Of a stretch of 64,000 nucleotides of DNA, positions 16,925 through 27,112 are shown piece after piece; the stretch's first letter is position 1, and every line of letters starts with the position of its first letter. The position numbers and the translations under genes were made by a program. The stretch comes from Prevotella sp. (GTDB lineage: Bacteria > Bacteroidota > Bacteroidia > Bacteroidales > Bacteroidaceae), in contig JAFUAY010000047.1 in the NCBI GenBank assembly GCA_017460515.1, positions 62,001-126,000 on the forward strand. The letters run 5' to 3'. The notes beneath the pieces were generated by a model. It was given only the letters and a program-made list of their open reading frames with translations, did no database searches and was not told the DNA's origin.

Positions 16925-19465
16925 ATGACTCAAGAAAAATTTACCATCAAGGCACAGGAGGTCATCCAGGCCGCTGTGCAGACTGCCCAGCGCAACGGGC
17001 AGCAGTCGATAGAGCCCGTACACCTGCTGGCGGGTCTTCAGGACAAGGCGAAAGACGTTGTCACCTTTATCTTCCAGAAACTGGGCATGAACGCTCAGCA
17101 GATCGAGATGCTGGTCAGACAAGAGATGCAGCACCTGCCGCGCGTGCAGGGCGGTGATCCCTACCTCTCGACCGATGCCAACAAGGTGCTGATGAAGGCT
17201 GAAGACCTGGCGAAGGAGATGGGCGACGAATACGTGTCGTGTGAACCAATCCTGTTGGCGCTGCTCGTCGTAAGCTCTACGGTGAGCCGTATTCTCAAAG
17301 ATGCGGGCGCCAACGAGAAGGACATGCGTCAGGCTATCCTGGAACTGCGTCGCGGACAGAAGGTGCAGTCGCAGAGTGCCGACGACAACTACCAGTCGCT
17401 GGAGAAATACGCCAAGAACCTTGTAGACCTGGCCCGTGCGGGCAAGCTGGACCCCGTCATCGGACGTGATGACGAGATACGACGCGTGTTGCAGATCCTG
17501 TCGCGACGCACGAAGAACAACCCCATCCTGATAGGTGAGCCCGGTACGGGTAAGACTGCCATCGTAGAAGGACTGGCAGGACGAATCGTGCGTGGCGACG
17601 TGCCTGAGACCCTGAAGGACAAGCAGCTGTTCTCGCTGGATATGGGTGCGCTGGTGGCTGGCGCGAAATACAAGGGTGAGTTTGAGGAGCGACTGAAGAG
17701 CGTCATCAACGAGGTGACGCAGAGCGAGGGGCGCATCATCCTGTTCATCGACGAGATCCACACGCTGGTGGGCGCTGGCGGAGGCGAGGGCGCGATGGAT
17801 GCAGCCAATATCCTGAAGCCTGCACTGGCGCGTGGCGAGCTGAGGGCCATCGGTGCCACCACGCTGAACGAGTATCAGAAATACTTCGAGAAAGACAAGG
17901 CGCTGGAACGACGCTTCCAGACGGTAATGGTCGACGAGCCCGACGAGCTCTCAGCCATCTCTATATTAAGAGGTTTGAAGGAGCGCTACGAGAACCACCA
18001 CAAGGTGCGCATACAGGATGATGCCTGCATAGCTGCCGTACAGCTGTCGGAGCGATACATCAGCAACCGATTCCTGCCCGACAAGGCCATCGACCTGATG
18101 GACGAGGCTGCCGCCAAGCTGCGCATGGAGCGCGACTCGGTGCCTGAGGAACTCGACGAGATTACCCGTCGTCTGGCCCAGCTGGAGATTGAGCGCGAGA
18201 GCATCAAGCGCGAGACGGGAAATAGCGGAACGTCAGGACAATCAGGAAAGCTTGCCGAACTCGACAAGGACATTGCGGAGCTCAAGGAGCAGGAGTCACA
18301 GTTCCGTGCCAAATGGGAAGGTGAGCGCCAGTTGGTGAACCGCATCCAGCAGGACAAGCAGGAGATAGAGAACCTGAAGTATGAAGCTGAGCGTGCAGAG
18401 CGCGAGGGTGACTATGCGAAGGTGGCAGAGATACGCTACTCGAAGCTGAAGGCACTGGAAGACGATATCGCCACTATTCAGCGTCAGTTGGATAGCACTG
18501 GGGAATCCGGATTATCAGGCTCGCGCCTGGTACGCGAGGAGGTCACTGCCGACGATATTGCCGAGGTAGTGAGCCGCTGGACGGGCATCCCCGTCACCCG
18601 CATGATGCAGAGCGAGCGCGAGAAGCTGCTCCACCTGGAAGCGGAGCTCCACAAGCGCGTCATCGGACAGAACGAGGCCATCACTGCCGTGAGCGATGCT
18701 GTCAGAAGGAGTCGCGCAGGACTGCAAGACCCCAAGCGACCTATCGCCTCGTTCATCTTCCTGGGCTCTACAGGTGTGGGTAAGACGGAGCTGGCGAAGG
18801 CGCTGGCAGAATATCTGTTCAACGACGAGACGATGATGACGCGTATCGACATGAGCGAGTATCAGGAGAAGCATACCGTCAGTCGACTGATTGGTGCGCC
18901 TCCGGGATACGTAGGCTACGACGAGGGCGGACAGCTGACTGAGGCCGTCAGGCGCAAGCCCTATCAGGTCATCCTCTTCGACGAGATTGAGAAGGCCCAT
19001 GCAGACGTGTTCAACATCCTGCTGCAGGTGCTCGACGACGGACGACTGACGGACAACAAGGGGCGCACAGCCGACTTCAAGAACACCATCATCATCATGA
19101 CCAGCAACGCCACGCGCGAACAACTGAAAATGATCATGCGACCAGAGTTCCTGAACCGAATAGACGAGATCATCACCTTCCAGCAACTGACGGAAGAGGA
19201 GATTGCAAAGGTGGTCAGACTGCAGCTGACACGCGTACAGCAGATGCTGGAACCGCAGGGCATACACCTGGAGGCTACCGAGCACGCCATCAGCTGGCTG
19301 GCACACGAGGGCTACGATCCCGACTTCGGTGCACGTCCGGTGAAACGCGCCATTCAGCAGTTCGTGCTCAACGACCTGTCGAAGAAGATCCTGGCTGACG
19401 AGATAGACCGCACGAAACCCATCGTCATCGACGAGTTCGGGGAAGGGCTAGTGTTCCATGGTTAG
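16925..19465 (+). CDS. clpB: ATP-dependent disaggregase ClpB
   Basis: The 846-residue protein is the Hsp100 disaggregase that works with DnaK in the cytoplasm. In order it has the N-domain (1-145), AAA1 with Walker A GEPGTGKT near 205 and Walker B LFIDEIH near 275, the coiled-coil middle domain (about 405-525), and AAA2 with GSTGVGKTE near 617 and LFDEIEKAH near 687. Compared with the usual ClpB, the stretch between the AAA2 sensor-1 Asn (IIIMTSN) and [10 protein letters not shown] is about 25-30 residues short. The middle domain also has two Gly/Ser-rich linkers ([10 protein letters not shown] and [10 protein letters not shown]). Upstream palindromes may be heat-shock control sites. Confidence 0.96.
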   Translation: MTQEKFTIKAQEVIQAAVQTAQRNGQQSIEPVHLLAGLQDKAKDVVTFIFQKLGMNAQQIEMLVRQEMQHLPRVQGGDPYLSTDANKVLMKAEDLAKEMGDEYVSCEPILLALLVVSSTVSRILKDAGANEKDMRQAILELRRGQKVQSQSADDNYQSLEKYAKNLVDLARAGKLDPVIGRDDEIRRVLQILSRRTKNNPILIGEPGTGKTAIVEGLAGRIVRGDVPETLKDKQLFSLDMGALVAGAKYKGEFEERLKSVINEVTQSEGRIILFIDEIHTLVGAGGGEGAMDAANILKPALARGELRAIGATTLNEYQKYFEKDKALERRFQTVMVDEPDELSAISILRGLKERYENHHKVRIQDDACIAAVQLSERYISNRFLPDKAIDLMDEAAAKLRMERDSVPEELDEITRRLAQLEIERESIKRETGNSGTSGQSGKLAELDKDIAELKEQESQFRAKWEGERQLVNRIQQDKQEIENLKYEAERAEREGDYAKVAEIRYSKLKALEDDIATIQRQLDSTGESGLSGSRLVREEVTADDIAEVVSRWTGIPVTRMMQSEREKLLHLEAELHKRVIGQNEAITAVSDAVRRSRAGLQDPKRPIASFIFLGSTGVGKTELAKALAEYLFNDETMMTRIDMSEYQEKHTVSRLIGAPPGYVGYDEGGQLTEAVRRKPYQVILFDEIEKAHADVFNILLQVLDDGRLTDNKGRTADFKNTIIIMTSNATREQLKMIMRPEFLNRIDEIITFQQLTEEEIAKVVRLQLTRVQQMLEPQGIHLEATEHAISWLAHEGYDPDFGARPVKRAIQQFVLNDLSKKILADEIDRTKPIVIDEFGEGLVFHG

Positions 19466-19476
19466 GAGTGTAGGAG

Positions 19477-20739
19477 TTATTTCTGTTTAATCGGAATATT
19501 CAGCGTGAAGGTGGAGCCCTCACCAATCGTTGACTGACAGGTGACGGTTCCGCCCAGGCTGTAGACCATGGTGCGACAGGTGCTCAAGCCAAGGCCTGCG
19601 CCAGGAATGAACTCATCGACCTTGAAGAAGCTCTCGAAGATCTGACTCTGGTGTTCGGCAGAGATACCGATACCCGTGTCACGTACCCAGATATTGATAC
19701 GGTCATCGTCTGGCATATCAAAGCCCACAGTCACTGACCCCACGTTGGTGAACTTGGCCGCATTCGACAGCAGGTGCTTCATGGTCTCAGTGATACGGTT
19801 CATATCGGTGGTGATCATCAGCTCAGGGTCGGCAAACGACGTATTCATCACCACGCCCTCCTTCAGCTTCGATGCAAACGGGCGCATCACCTCCTGCAGG
19901 ATCATTGCCAGGTTGAACGTAGAGATATCCAGGTCTTCCTTGCCTGCCTCGATCTTGGAGATGGTCACTACATCGTCGACAATGCGCAACAGCTTCTGCG
20001 TGTTCTCGTGAATGAGGTCTAACAGCACCTTACGCTCCTCAGCCGAATCGACGTCGGGCAGCACACTGGTGAAGCCCACGATGGCGTTCAAGGGCGTGCG
20101 GATCTCGTGACTCATATTGGCCAGGAATGCCGTCTTCAGGCGATCGCTCTCCTCAGCACGGTAACGGGCGTCAACCAGGTCGCTCTCCATCTTCTTACGA
20201 TCATCGATACGCTTGGACGTACCCACCAGCATCGTGGCACGTCCGTCGACGCCTCGCTCGGAAACGGTGGCAAACGACTCCTCCCAATAGACGCGGTTCG
20301 TGTTGGGCACACAGACACGATACTCCTCATGATACTCGCTGATCTTTCCCTCGCAGAGATTCTGAATGGAGCGCGCCACACGCGGAGCATCCTGCTCATG
20401 CAGCATGCCCACGCCACGACCCAGATCACCATCAGTGACAGAGGAATCGGCTATCCAGTCGCCCGTACGCTCACGATAGTCGAAGTCGTAGGCAATCTCC
20501 TGCTTCTGCACGTCCATGTGCCAGGTAGCGATATGGAGCGCCTTGAGGATGAACTCGTTCTGGACATTGTTCTTCTTCAACTTGTCAAGCTGTTCCAGTT
20601 CGTTGACAAGATCGCGCCCCTTACGGCGCTGGATGAAAATAAGAAGCACGGAAGCACTCATTGTCAGGATCATCAGAATCCAGACAATGACGTCAGTCAG
20701 CAATGACTCCTGAGTGGCGTATAGCAATATTGTCGTCAT
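19477..20739 (-). CDS. Membrane sensor histidine kinase with PAS domain
   Basis: The 420-residue kinase has one N-terminal membrane segment (about 10-35), a PAS-like region (about 60-170) and a HisKA domain with the phospho-acceptor His in FLANMSHEIRTPLNAIVGF near residue 205. A HATPase domain follows with N, G1 (DTGIGIS) and G2 (GAGLGLS) boxes (about 300-415). It would sense a signal and phosphorylate a response regulator not encoded nearby. The start is set at ATG 20739: the longer frame begins at a TTG, while the promoter TACTTTTG sits 33 bases before the ATG. It converges with clpB, 11 bases apart. Confidence 0.9.
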   Translation of the reverse strand: MTTILLYATQESLLTDVIVWILMILTMSASVLLIFIQRRKGRDLVNELEQLDKLKKNNVQNEFILKALHIATWHMDVQKQEIAYDFDYRERTGDWIADSSVTDGDLGRGVGMLHEQDAPRVARSIQNLCEGKISEYHEEYRVCVPNTNRVYWEESFATVSERGVDGRATMLVGTSKRIDDRKKMESDLVDARYRAEESDRLKTAFLANMSHEIRTPLNAIVGFTSVLPDVDSAEERKVLLDLIHENTQKLLRIVDDVVTISKIEAGKEDLDISTFNLAMILQEVMRPFASKLKEGVVMNTSFADPELMITTDMNRITETMKHLLSNAAKFTNVGSVTVGFDMPDDDRINIWVRDTGIGISAEHQSQIFESFFKVDEFIPGAGLGLSTCRTMVYSLGGTVTCQSTIGEGSTFTLNIPIKQK

Positions 20740-20771
20740 AGGTAAAGATATCAAGACACAGTCTCTGACTG

Positions 20772-20779
20772 CAAAAGTA
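20772..20779 (-). promoter_or_regulatory. Promoter -7 element TACTTTTG for the histidine kinase
   Basis: The minus strand reads TACTTTTG here, fitting TAnnTTTG, with a leader of about 27 bases to ATG 20739. Confidence 0.65.
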
Positions 20780-20803
20780 GTAAATAAAAGTGAACAGTGG
20801 GAA

Positions 20804-20847
20804 GTGTAGCGTGAAGAATTTGCTTTCGCGTTAGGTTTCTTTAACTC
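20804..20847 (+). repeat. Dispersed intergenic repeat, copy 1 (inverted copy at 27608)
   Basis: These 44 bases recur as the reverse complement at 27608-27650 with only about three differences (one of them a one-base gap). Both copies are intergenic, and the flanks carry similar AGTGAAAAGTG-like phrases. Confidence 0.8.
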
Positions 20848-20942
20848 TTCTCACCTCAACTTCAGGTCACAGGACTTCTTTGCAGCAAGGCATCAATCAA
20901 CTATTTTTTCACCAATTGCTTTGCAATTTCAACTTTTCTTCG

Positions 20943-20950
20943 TAATTTTG
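20943..20950 (+). promoter_or_regulatory. Promoter -7 element TAATTTTG for the THUMP methyltransferase
   Basis: TAATTTTG fits the consensus and lies 22 bases before ATG 20973. Confidence 0.7.
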
Positions 20951-20972
20951 CCGCGAATTTTCATCAAAATCA

Positions 20973-22565
20973 ATGGAACAAATATTTGAATCAAGTTCTG
21001 CTCAAGTGTCTGAGCAAGAATTTATCGCCAAAACGTTCATGGGACTGGAACCTGTGCTGGCGAAAGAACTGACCCAACTGGGGGCCAACAACGTAACGAT
21101 TGGTAGACGAATGGTTTCGTTTACAGGTAACAAGGAGATGATGTATCGTGCAAACTTTGCACTTCACACCGCTATCAAGATTCTGAAGCCTATTGCCCGC
21201 TTCAAGGCACGCAGCGCTGACGATGTCTACGAGGAAATCAAGAAAATAGACTGGACCACCTTTTTAGGCAACGACCGCACCTTTGCCGTCGACGCAGTGG
21301 TGTTCTCTGAGGAGTTCCGCCACTCGAAGTTCGTCAGCTACAAGGTGAAGGACGCCATCGTTGACCAGTTCCGCGAGAAAACGGGCAATCGTCCGAACAT
21401 ATCGATTGCCAATCCCGATATCAGACTTCACATACACATTGCTGAAACCGACTGCACGCTCTGCCTGGACTCAAGCGGTGAGAGTCTGCATCGTCGTGGC
21501 TACAGACAGGAGAGCGTAGAGGCTCCCCTCAACGAGGTGCTGGCTGCGGGCATGATCCTCATGACGGGATGGAAGGGTGATACCGACTTCATCGACCCGA
21601 TGTGCGGAAGCGGTACGCTGGCCATCGAAGCAGCCCTCATCGCCCGCAACATGGCTCCGGGACTGTTCCGCAAGGAGTATGCCTTTGAGAAATGGCCCGA
21701 CTTCGATGCAGGCCTGTTCGACCACATCTATAACGACGACTCGAACGAACGCGAGTTCAAGCACCATATCTATGGCTACGACATCGACATGAAAGCCGTC
21801 AACACAGCACGACTGAACGTCAAGGCTGCCGGACTCACTGCCGATATCACCATCGAGCAGCAGGACTTCAAGGACTTCACACAGCCCAAGGAGAAGAGCA
21901 TCATCGTGACCAATCCGCCCTACGGAGAGCGCATCTCAACGCCCGACCTGCTGGGCACGTACCGCATGATTGGCGAACGACTGAAGCATCAGTTCATGGG
22001 TAATGACGCCTGGGTGCTGAGCTATCGCGAGGAGTGCTTCGACCAGATCGGACTGAAGCCCAGCATCAAGATTCCCCTCTATAACGGCTCACTGGAATGT
22101 GAGTTCCGCAAGTATCAGATGTTTGACGGAAAGCTGAAGCAGTTCCGCAGCGAGGGTGGCGTGGTCAAGACGGACGAGGAGAAACGGCAGATGGCGGAGA
22201 AACACCGCTTCAAGAAGGAGCGCGACTTCAAGAAACGACTGGACGAACAGGACGAGAACGAAGACAGCGACATCCGTTCGTTCACCTTCCATAAGCACGA
22301 CATCAGCGACAACAAACGACCTGAGCGTCGGGGTGACCGCAGGGAAGAGCGTCGGAACGACCGCAGGGAAGAGCGAAACAACGACAGAGGCGACCGCAGG
22401 AAATTCCGCGAAGACCGCAGACAGGAGGGTGGCGACCGCAAGCGCCATGAGGATCGTCGGAAGCCCTACCAGTCGGAGAATCGTGGCGGACACGAGCGCT
22501 TCGATCGTAGCGGTGGCAAGAAGCCATACAGAAAAACAAACCGATTCGACAATGATGAAGACTAA
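20973..22565 (+). CDS. THUMP-domain rRNA methyltransferase (RlmL/RlmK N-half type) with basic tail
   Basis: The 530-residue protein is a SAM-dependent rRNA methyltransferase of the RlmL family, which makes m2G in 23S rRNA. It has a ferredoxin-like/THUMP region (about 15-165), the SAM-binding segment FIDPMCGSGTLAIEAALIAR near 205 and the catalytic motif IVTNPPYGER near 312. After about residue 400 comes a long charged tail of roughly 110 residues made of loose repeats such as RRGDRREERRNDRREERNN, ending in RG-rich and acidic residues. The tail is disordered and probably binds RNA. The coding region overlaps the next gene by 14 bases in another frame. Confidence 0.9.
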   Translation: MEQIFESSSAQVSEQEFIAKTFMGLEPVLAKELTQLGANNVTIGRRMVSFTGNKEMMYRANFALHTAIKILKPIARFKARSADDVYEEIKKIDWTTFLGNDRTFAVDAVVFSEEFRHSKFVSYKVKDAIVDQFREKTGNRPNISIANPDIRLHIHIAETDCTLCLDSSGESLHRRGYRQESVEAPLNEVLAAGMILMTGWKGDTDFIDPMCGSGTLAIEAALIARNMAPGLFRKEYAFEKWPDFDAGLFDHIYNDDSNEREFKHHIYGYDIDMKAVNTARLNVKAAGLTADITIEQQDFKDFTQPKEKSIIVTNPPYGERISTPDLLGTYRMIGERLKHQFMGNDAWVLSYREECFDQIGLKPSIKIPLYNGSLECEFRKYQMFDGKLKQFRSEGGVVKTDEEKRQMAEKHRFKKERDFKKRLDEQDENEDSDIRSFTFHKHDISDNKRPERRGDRREERRNDRREERNNDRGDRRKFREDRRQEGGDRKRHEDRRKPYQSENRGGHERFDRSGGKKPYRKTNRFDNDED

Positions 22566-24753
22566 GCAGTTCTTCCTTACCACACTCTTCATACTGGCTG
22601 CACTCATGACGTCTGCACAAGAAAAGCTGTTCACACTGGAGGACCTGAACTTCGGAGGGCGCAACTTCCACAACCTGCGACCTCAGAACATGTTCCTGAC
22701 CTGGTGGGGCGAACAGCTGATGTATCAGGACGTAGAAGAGGGTGGAACCATCGACCTGAAAGGCAAGCAGAAAAAGCTGTTCACGCTGGAGGACATTGGC
22801 GGGGCGGAGATCCGTACGGCCCAGTATGCTTCCTACCCCTACCCTGCCGAGACGCTGGTGCTCCTGAAGGGCAAGAGTCAGCGCCTGCTCTACGACTGGA
22901 AGAAGAAGCAGACAGTATGGCAGCAGGACTGTAGTGGCGAACAGAACAGCCACTGGAACAGCCAGTCGAGAGCCGTGGCCTACACGAAAGACCATCAGTT
23001 GTATGTGCGCAACGCCAACAATGAGGAGAAGCAGCTCACTACCGACGGCTCGCGCGAGATTGTCTATGGTGAGGCTGTACACCGCCACGAGTTCGGCATC
23101 ACCGAAGGACTCTTCTGGAGCCCTGACGGACAGCGACTGGCTTTCTACCGCATGGACCAGTCGATGGTGACGGACTATCCGCAGGTGAACATCTACCCGC
23201 GTGTTGCGGAGTATGAGCCCGACAAATACCCGATGGCTGGCATGAAGGCCCATGTGGTCACAGTGGGCGTCTACGACCTCACTACTGACAAGATCGTCTA
23301 TCTGGAGACGCCCGCACCTGCTGAAGGACTTGACAAGATATGCTATTTCACCAACATCGCCTGGAGCCCCGACTCGAAACAGGTGTTCATGTTTGAGCTG
23401 AACCGCGACCAGAACGACTGTCTGCTGAAGAGCTACGATGCGCTGACGGGGCACTACCTGAAGACGCTCTATCGCGAACAAAGCAGCAAATACGTGGAAC
23501 CGCAGCAGCCCATTCTGTTCCTGCCCTGGGATGCCTCACTGTTCATCATGCAGAGTCAGAAGGACGGATATAACCACCTCTATCTATATAATACGCAAGG
23601 CCAGGAGCAGGCTCAGCTCACCAAGGGCGAATGGGTAGTGCTCGACGTGCTGGGCTTCAACACGAAGACGAAGTCTGTCATCATCGCATCCAACGAGCAG
23701 CATCCACTACAGCGCAACCTCTATGCTGTCGACGTCAAGACGGGCAAGCGCACACTGCTGGACAACGGTGAGGGCGTGCATCGCGCCAAGCTGTCAGCAG
23801 GGGGAAGCATGCTCTACGACAAATGGACCAGTCCCTCGATACCGCAGAATATCGATGCCATCAACACAGCCAACGCCAAGAGCACCCGACTGCTCACTGC
23901 TGAAGATCCCTGGAAAGACTTTCAACAGCCCGGCTACCTGAGCGGAAGCATCAAGGCTGCCGATGGCGTTACCGACCTCTACTACCGTATGGTGGTGCCC
24001 AAAGAGCTCTACAACCAGTTGGCTACTGACGAATCGAACAACAAGACGCCACTCCTTTCGGGAGAAGTCGGAGGCAAGCGCTATCCCACCGTTGTCTACG
24101 TCTATGGTGGTCCGCACGCACACAACGTAGAGGCCTCATGGCATTGGTACAGCCGCACCTGGGAGACCTATATGGCACAGAAGGGCTACGTGCTGTTCAT
24201 CCTGGACAACAGAGGCTCAGAGAACAGAGGGCGCGACTTCGAACAGGCCACCTTCCGCCAACTGGGACAGATTGAGATGCAAGACCAGATGAAGGGTGTG
24301 GAGTTCCTCAAATCACTGCCCTACGTCGACACCAACAGAATGGGTATCCACGGGTGGTCGTTTGGCGGATTCATGACCATCTCACTGATGCTCAACTACC
24401 CCGACGTGTTCAAGGTGGGTGTGGCTGGCGGACCTGTCATCGACTGGAAATGGTATGAGGTGATGTATGGCGAGCGCTATATGGACACCCCGCAACAGAA
24501 CCCCGAAGGCTACGAGAAGACCAGCCTCATCAACAAGGCGGGCAACCTCAAGGGAAAGCTACAGATCATCACTGGCTATAACGACAATACCGTTGTGCCA
24601 CAGCACTGTCTGTCGTTCCTCGATGCCTGTGTCAAGGCGGGCACCCAGCCAGACTTCTTTGCCTATCCGGGCGAAGAACACAATATGAGGGGACATGCCA
24701 GCGTGCACCTGCACGAGCGCATCACCCAGTACTTTGAAGACTATCTGAAGTGA
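22552..24753 (+). CDS. Dipeptidyl peptidase IV-like S9 serine peptidase, exported
   Basis: The 733-residue protein has a signal peptide (MMKTKQFFLTTLFILAALMTSAQ), a DPP-IV N-terminal beta-propeller (about 30-470) and an S9 alpha/beta-hydrolase domain. The catalytic Ser is in GWSFGG near residue 603, the Asp in GYNDNTV near 678 and the His in EEHNMRG near 710. Such periplasmic enzymes release dipeptides, often Xaa-Pro, for peptide nutrition. The open frame runs far upstream inside the methyltransferase, but the ATG pair at 22552 gives the signal peptide, so translation probably begins there, overlapping the preceding gene by 14 bases. Confidence 0.93.
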   Translation: MMKTKQFFLTTLFILAALMTSAQEKLFTLEDLNFGGRNFHNLRPQNMFLTWWGEQLMYQDVEEGGTIDLKGKQKKLFTLEDIGGAEIRTAQYASYPYPAETLVLLKGKSQRLLYDWKKKQTVWQQDCSGEQNSHWNSQSRAVAYTKDHQLYVRNANNEEKQLTTDGSREIVYGEAVHRHEFGITEGLFWSPDGQRLAFYRMDQSMVTDYPQVNIYPRVAEYEPDKYPMAGMKAHVVTVGVYDLTTDKIVYLETPAPAEGLDKICYFTNIAWSPDSKQVFMFELNRDQNDCLLKSYDALTGHYLKTLYREQSSKYVEPQQPILFLPWDASLFIMQSQKDGYNHLYLYNTQGQEQAQLTKGEWVVLDVLGFNTKTKSVIIASNEQHPLQRNLYAVDVKTGKRTLLDNGEGVHRAKLSAGGSMLYDKWTSPSIPQNIDAINTANAKSTRLLTAEDPWKDFQQPGYLSGSIKAADGVTDLYYRMVVPKELYNQLATDESNNKTPLLSGEVGGKRYPTVVYVYGGPHAHNVEASWHWYSRTWETYMAQKGYVLFILDNRGSENRGRDFEQATFRQLGQIEMQDQMKGVEFLKSLPYVDTNRMGIHGWSFGGFMTISLMLNYPDVFKVGVAGGPVIDWKWYEVMYGERYMDTPQQNPEGYEKTSLINKAGNLKGKLQIITGYNDNTVVPQHCLSFLDACVKAGTQPDFFAYPGEEHNMRGHASVHLHERITQYFEDYLK

Positions 24754-24763
24754 ACTTCGTTCA

Positions 24764-24810
24764 GATGAGAGATGAGAGATGAGAGATGAAAGATGAGAGA
24801 TGAGAGGTCA
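24764..24810 (+). repeat. Tandem GATGAGA heptamer repeat
   Basis: About six copies of a 7-base phrase (GATGAGA with small variations) lie between the peptidase and purD. The phrase belongs to the same loose intergenic family as 1196-1246 and 3047-3118. Confidence 0.75.
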
Positions 24811-24879
24811 AAGATATGATTAGACTAGAACTCTTGAACTCATAAAAAAGCAAAGCAAATATAAAAAAATCAATACACA

Positions 24880-26148
24880 ATGAAGATATTACTGTTAGGC
24901 AGTGGCGGACGCGAACATGCCCTCGCATGGAAGATTGCACAGAGCAGTCGAGTGGAGAAACTATTTATTGCCCCAGGCAATGCAGGTACAGGCAACTGCG
25001 GTACCAACGTAGACATGAAAGCCGATGACTTCGAGGCTATCAAGGCATTCTGCGTGAAAGAGCAGATCAGCATGGTGGTGGTAGGTCCGGAAGACCCGCT
25101 GGTGAAGGGCATCTACGACAACCTGAAGGCTGACGAGCGCACCAAGGCTATTCCCGTCATTGGTCCGTCGAAGGCTGGTGCCGTACTCGAAGGCTCCAAA
25201 GACTTCGCCAAGGGATTCATGCAGCGTCATCAGATTCCCACAGCCCGCTACGCTACCTTCGATGGTGAACATCTTCAGGAAGGACTCAAATACCTGGAGC
25301 AGTTGGAGGCTCCCTATGTCCTAAAGGCTGACGGACTCTGTGCTGGAAAAGGCGTGCTCATCCTCCCCACACTGGAAGAAGCCAAGAAGGAGTTGGGCGA
25401 GATGCTGGGCGGAATGTTCGGAAATGCCTCGTCACAGGTAGTGATCGAGGAGTTCCTCAGTGGCATAGAGTGCTCTGTCTTCGTGCTCACTGATGGCGAC
25501 CACTATAAGATTCTGCCTGAAGCCAAGGACTACAAGCGCATTGGCGAGGGCGACAAAGGACTGAACACTGGTGGCATGGGCTCCGTATCGCCCGTTCCGT
25601 TTGCCACGAAGGAGTGGATGCAGAAGGTTGAAGACCGCATCATCCGTCCTACCGTAGAGGGTCTGAAGGCTGAGGGCATCGACTACAAGGGCTTTATCTT
25701 CTTCGGACTCATCAACGTGAAGGGCGACCCGATGGTGATTGAATACAACTGCCGCATGGGTGATCCTGAGACAGAGAGCGTGATGCTGCGCCTGAAGAGC
25801 GATATCGTCGACCTGTTCGAGGGTGTGGCCAAGGGTGACCTTGACCAGCGCCAGATAGTCTTCGACGAGCGTGCTGCCGTATGCGTTATGCTGGTCAGCG
25901 GAGGCTATCCGGAAGCCTACAAGAAAGGCTACGAGATCACGGGTGCGTCGCAGATTGAGGGCAGCATTGTCTTCCACGCAGGAACAGCACTGAAAGATGG
26001 CAAGGTGGTCACCAATGGCGGACGCGTCATCGCTGTCTCATCCTATGGCAAGGACAAGGAAGAGGCACTACAGAAATCATTCGAAGGAGCACAGCAGATT
26101 CAGTTCACTGACAAATATTTCCGTCGCGACATAGGAGCCGATTTGTAA
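24880..26148 (+). CDS. purD: Phosphoribosylamine-glycine ligase
   Basis: The 422-residue ATP-grasp enzyme joins glycine to phosphoribosylamine in purine synthesis. It begins [20 protein letters not shown], has [17 protein letters not shown] near 107, the [11 protein letters not shown] nucleotide loop near 150, and metal-site residues in [12 protein letters not shown] near 290. Length is normal. It is followed after six bases by a membrane-protein gene and seems to head a three-gene unit. Confidence 0.97.
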   Translation: MKILLLGSGGREHALAWKIAQSSRVEKLFIAPGNAGTGNCGTNVDMKADDFEAIKAFCVKEQISMVVVGPEDPLVKGIYDNLKADERTKAIPVIGPSKAGAVLEGSKDFAKGFMQRHQIPTARYATFDGEHLQEGLKYLEQLEAPYVLKADGLCAGKGVLILPTLEEAKKELGEMLGGMFGNASSQVVIEEFLSGIECSVFVLTDGDHYKILPEAKDYKRIGEGDKGLNTGGMGSVSPVPFATKEWMQKVEDRIIRPTVEGLKAEGIDYKGFIFFGLINVKGDPMVIEYNCRMGDPETESVMLRLKSDIVDLFEGVAKGDLDQRQIVFDERAAVCVMLVSGGYPEAYKKGYEITGASQIEGSIVFHAGTALKDGKVVTNGGRVIAVSSYGKDKEEALQKSFEGAQQIQFTDKYFRRDIGADL

Positions 26149-26154
26149 TTCATT

Positions 26155-27111
26155 GTGAGGAAGCGTCTTCAGAACATAGTTGCTGAGAGTGGACTGACCC
26201 TGCCGATAGTGGCTCTCTACACGGGAATCGTGTGGCTACTGGCTGGAATGGCTACCCATCACTGGTGGATACAATTCGCAGTGCTGGGGGTGAGCGCGTA
26301 CCTCTTTGTGGAGATGAACAACTCAAATGCGCTCATCCGAGTAAGAAACCGCATGGTGGGCAGTACGTTTCTCGTTATCTCCTCGGCTCCCTGTTTTATG
26401 TTCGAGTCACTGTCAGGCTCACTGTTCATGCTCTGCATCCTGATCAGTCTGCTGTTCCTGTTCCAGTCCTATCAGGAGGAGGAAAACGCAAGACCGATTT
26501 TCTATGGCTATCTCTTCATCGGATTAGCCAGTCTCATCTGGATTGACATCCTCTATTTCGTGCCACTCCTCTGGATACTCAACTATTCACTACTGCAATC
26601 GTTAAGCATCCGCACATGGATGGCCTCTGTCATCGGACTGGTCACTCCCTATTGGTTCCTGACGCCCTGGGTGCTCTTCCAGAGAGCGTTCGAGCCATTG
26701 GCCAACCACTTCAGCGCCCTGACGGACTTTCAGTTCCCCATACCCATCCTGTCGCTGAGCATCGGACAGATACTGCCTTTCATCCTGACGCTGATCATCG
26801 CACTGACAGGAATCATCCATTTCCTGCTGAAAAGCTATGAAGACCGTATCCGCATCAGGATGCTCTACCTGTTTTTTGCATGGACGGGGCTCTTCGCCAC
26901 AGCCTTTCTGCTCTTCCAGCCTCAGCACTACGACTACCTGATGCGCATACTCATCATCTGCGCCTGTCCGTTTGTGGCCCATTTCTTCACGCTGACACAC
27001 AGCAAGCTGTCGAACAGCTTCTTTGTTGTCGTCATCGTCCTGTTCCTATTGACTACTGTCGCCAACCTGATGGCGCCTTATATCCCTGCCATACAAGAAA
27101 GTATTCAGTAG
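26155..27111 (+). CDS. Polytopic inner-membrane protein of unknown function
   Basis: The 318-residue protein has about nine hydrophobic segments and little else. It starts with GTG at 26155, six bases after the purD stop, and the following gene begins one base after its own stop, so all three are probably cotranslated. I do not recognise a family motif; proteins of this size and layout are common next to purD in Bacteroidota. The frame, codon use and position support a real gene. Confidence 0.75.
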   Translation: MRKRLQNIVAESGLTLPIVALYTGIVWLLAGMATHHWWIQFAVLGVSAYLFVEMNNSNALIRVRNRMVGSTFLVISSAPCFMFESLSGSLFMLCILISLLFLFQSYQEEENARPIFYGYLFIGLASLIWIDILYFVPLLWILNYSLLQSLSIRTWMASVIGLVTPYWFLTPWVLFQRAFEPLANHFSALTDFQFPIPILSLSIGQILPFILTLIIALTGIIHFLLKSYEDRIRIRMLYLFFAWTGLFATAFLLFQPQHYDYLMRILIICACPFVAHFFTLTHSKLSNSFFVVVIVLFLLTTVANLMAPYIPAIQESIQ

Positions 27112-27112
27112 C

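Noticed and set aside
16853-17761. 302-residue minus-strand frame opposite clpB
   Set aside because: It is a composition shadow of the GC-biased clpB gene; clpB motifs are complete on the other strand.
22156-22551. N-terminal extension of the DPP-IV-like frame rich in Arg, Ser and Thr
   Set aside because: It is the out-of-frame reading of the methyltransferase tail; the signal peptide begins at 22552.
22303-23481. 392-residue minus-strand frame opposite the methyltransferase tail and peptidase
   Set aside because: It is a shadow of two well-supported genes, with no signal or motif of its own.
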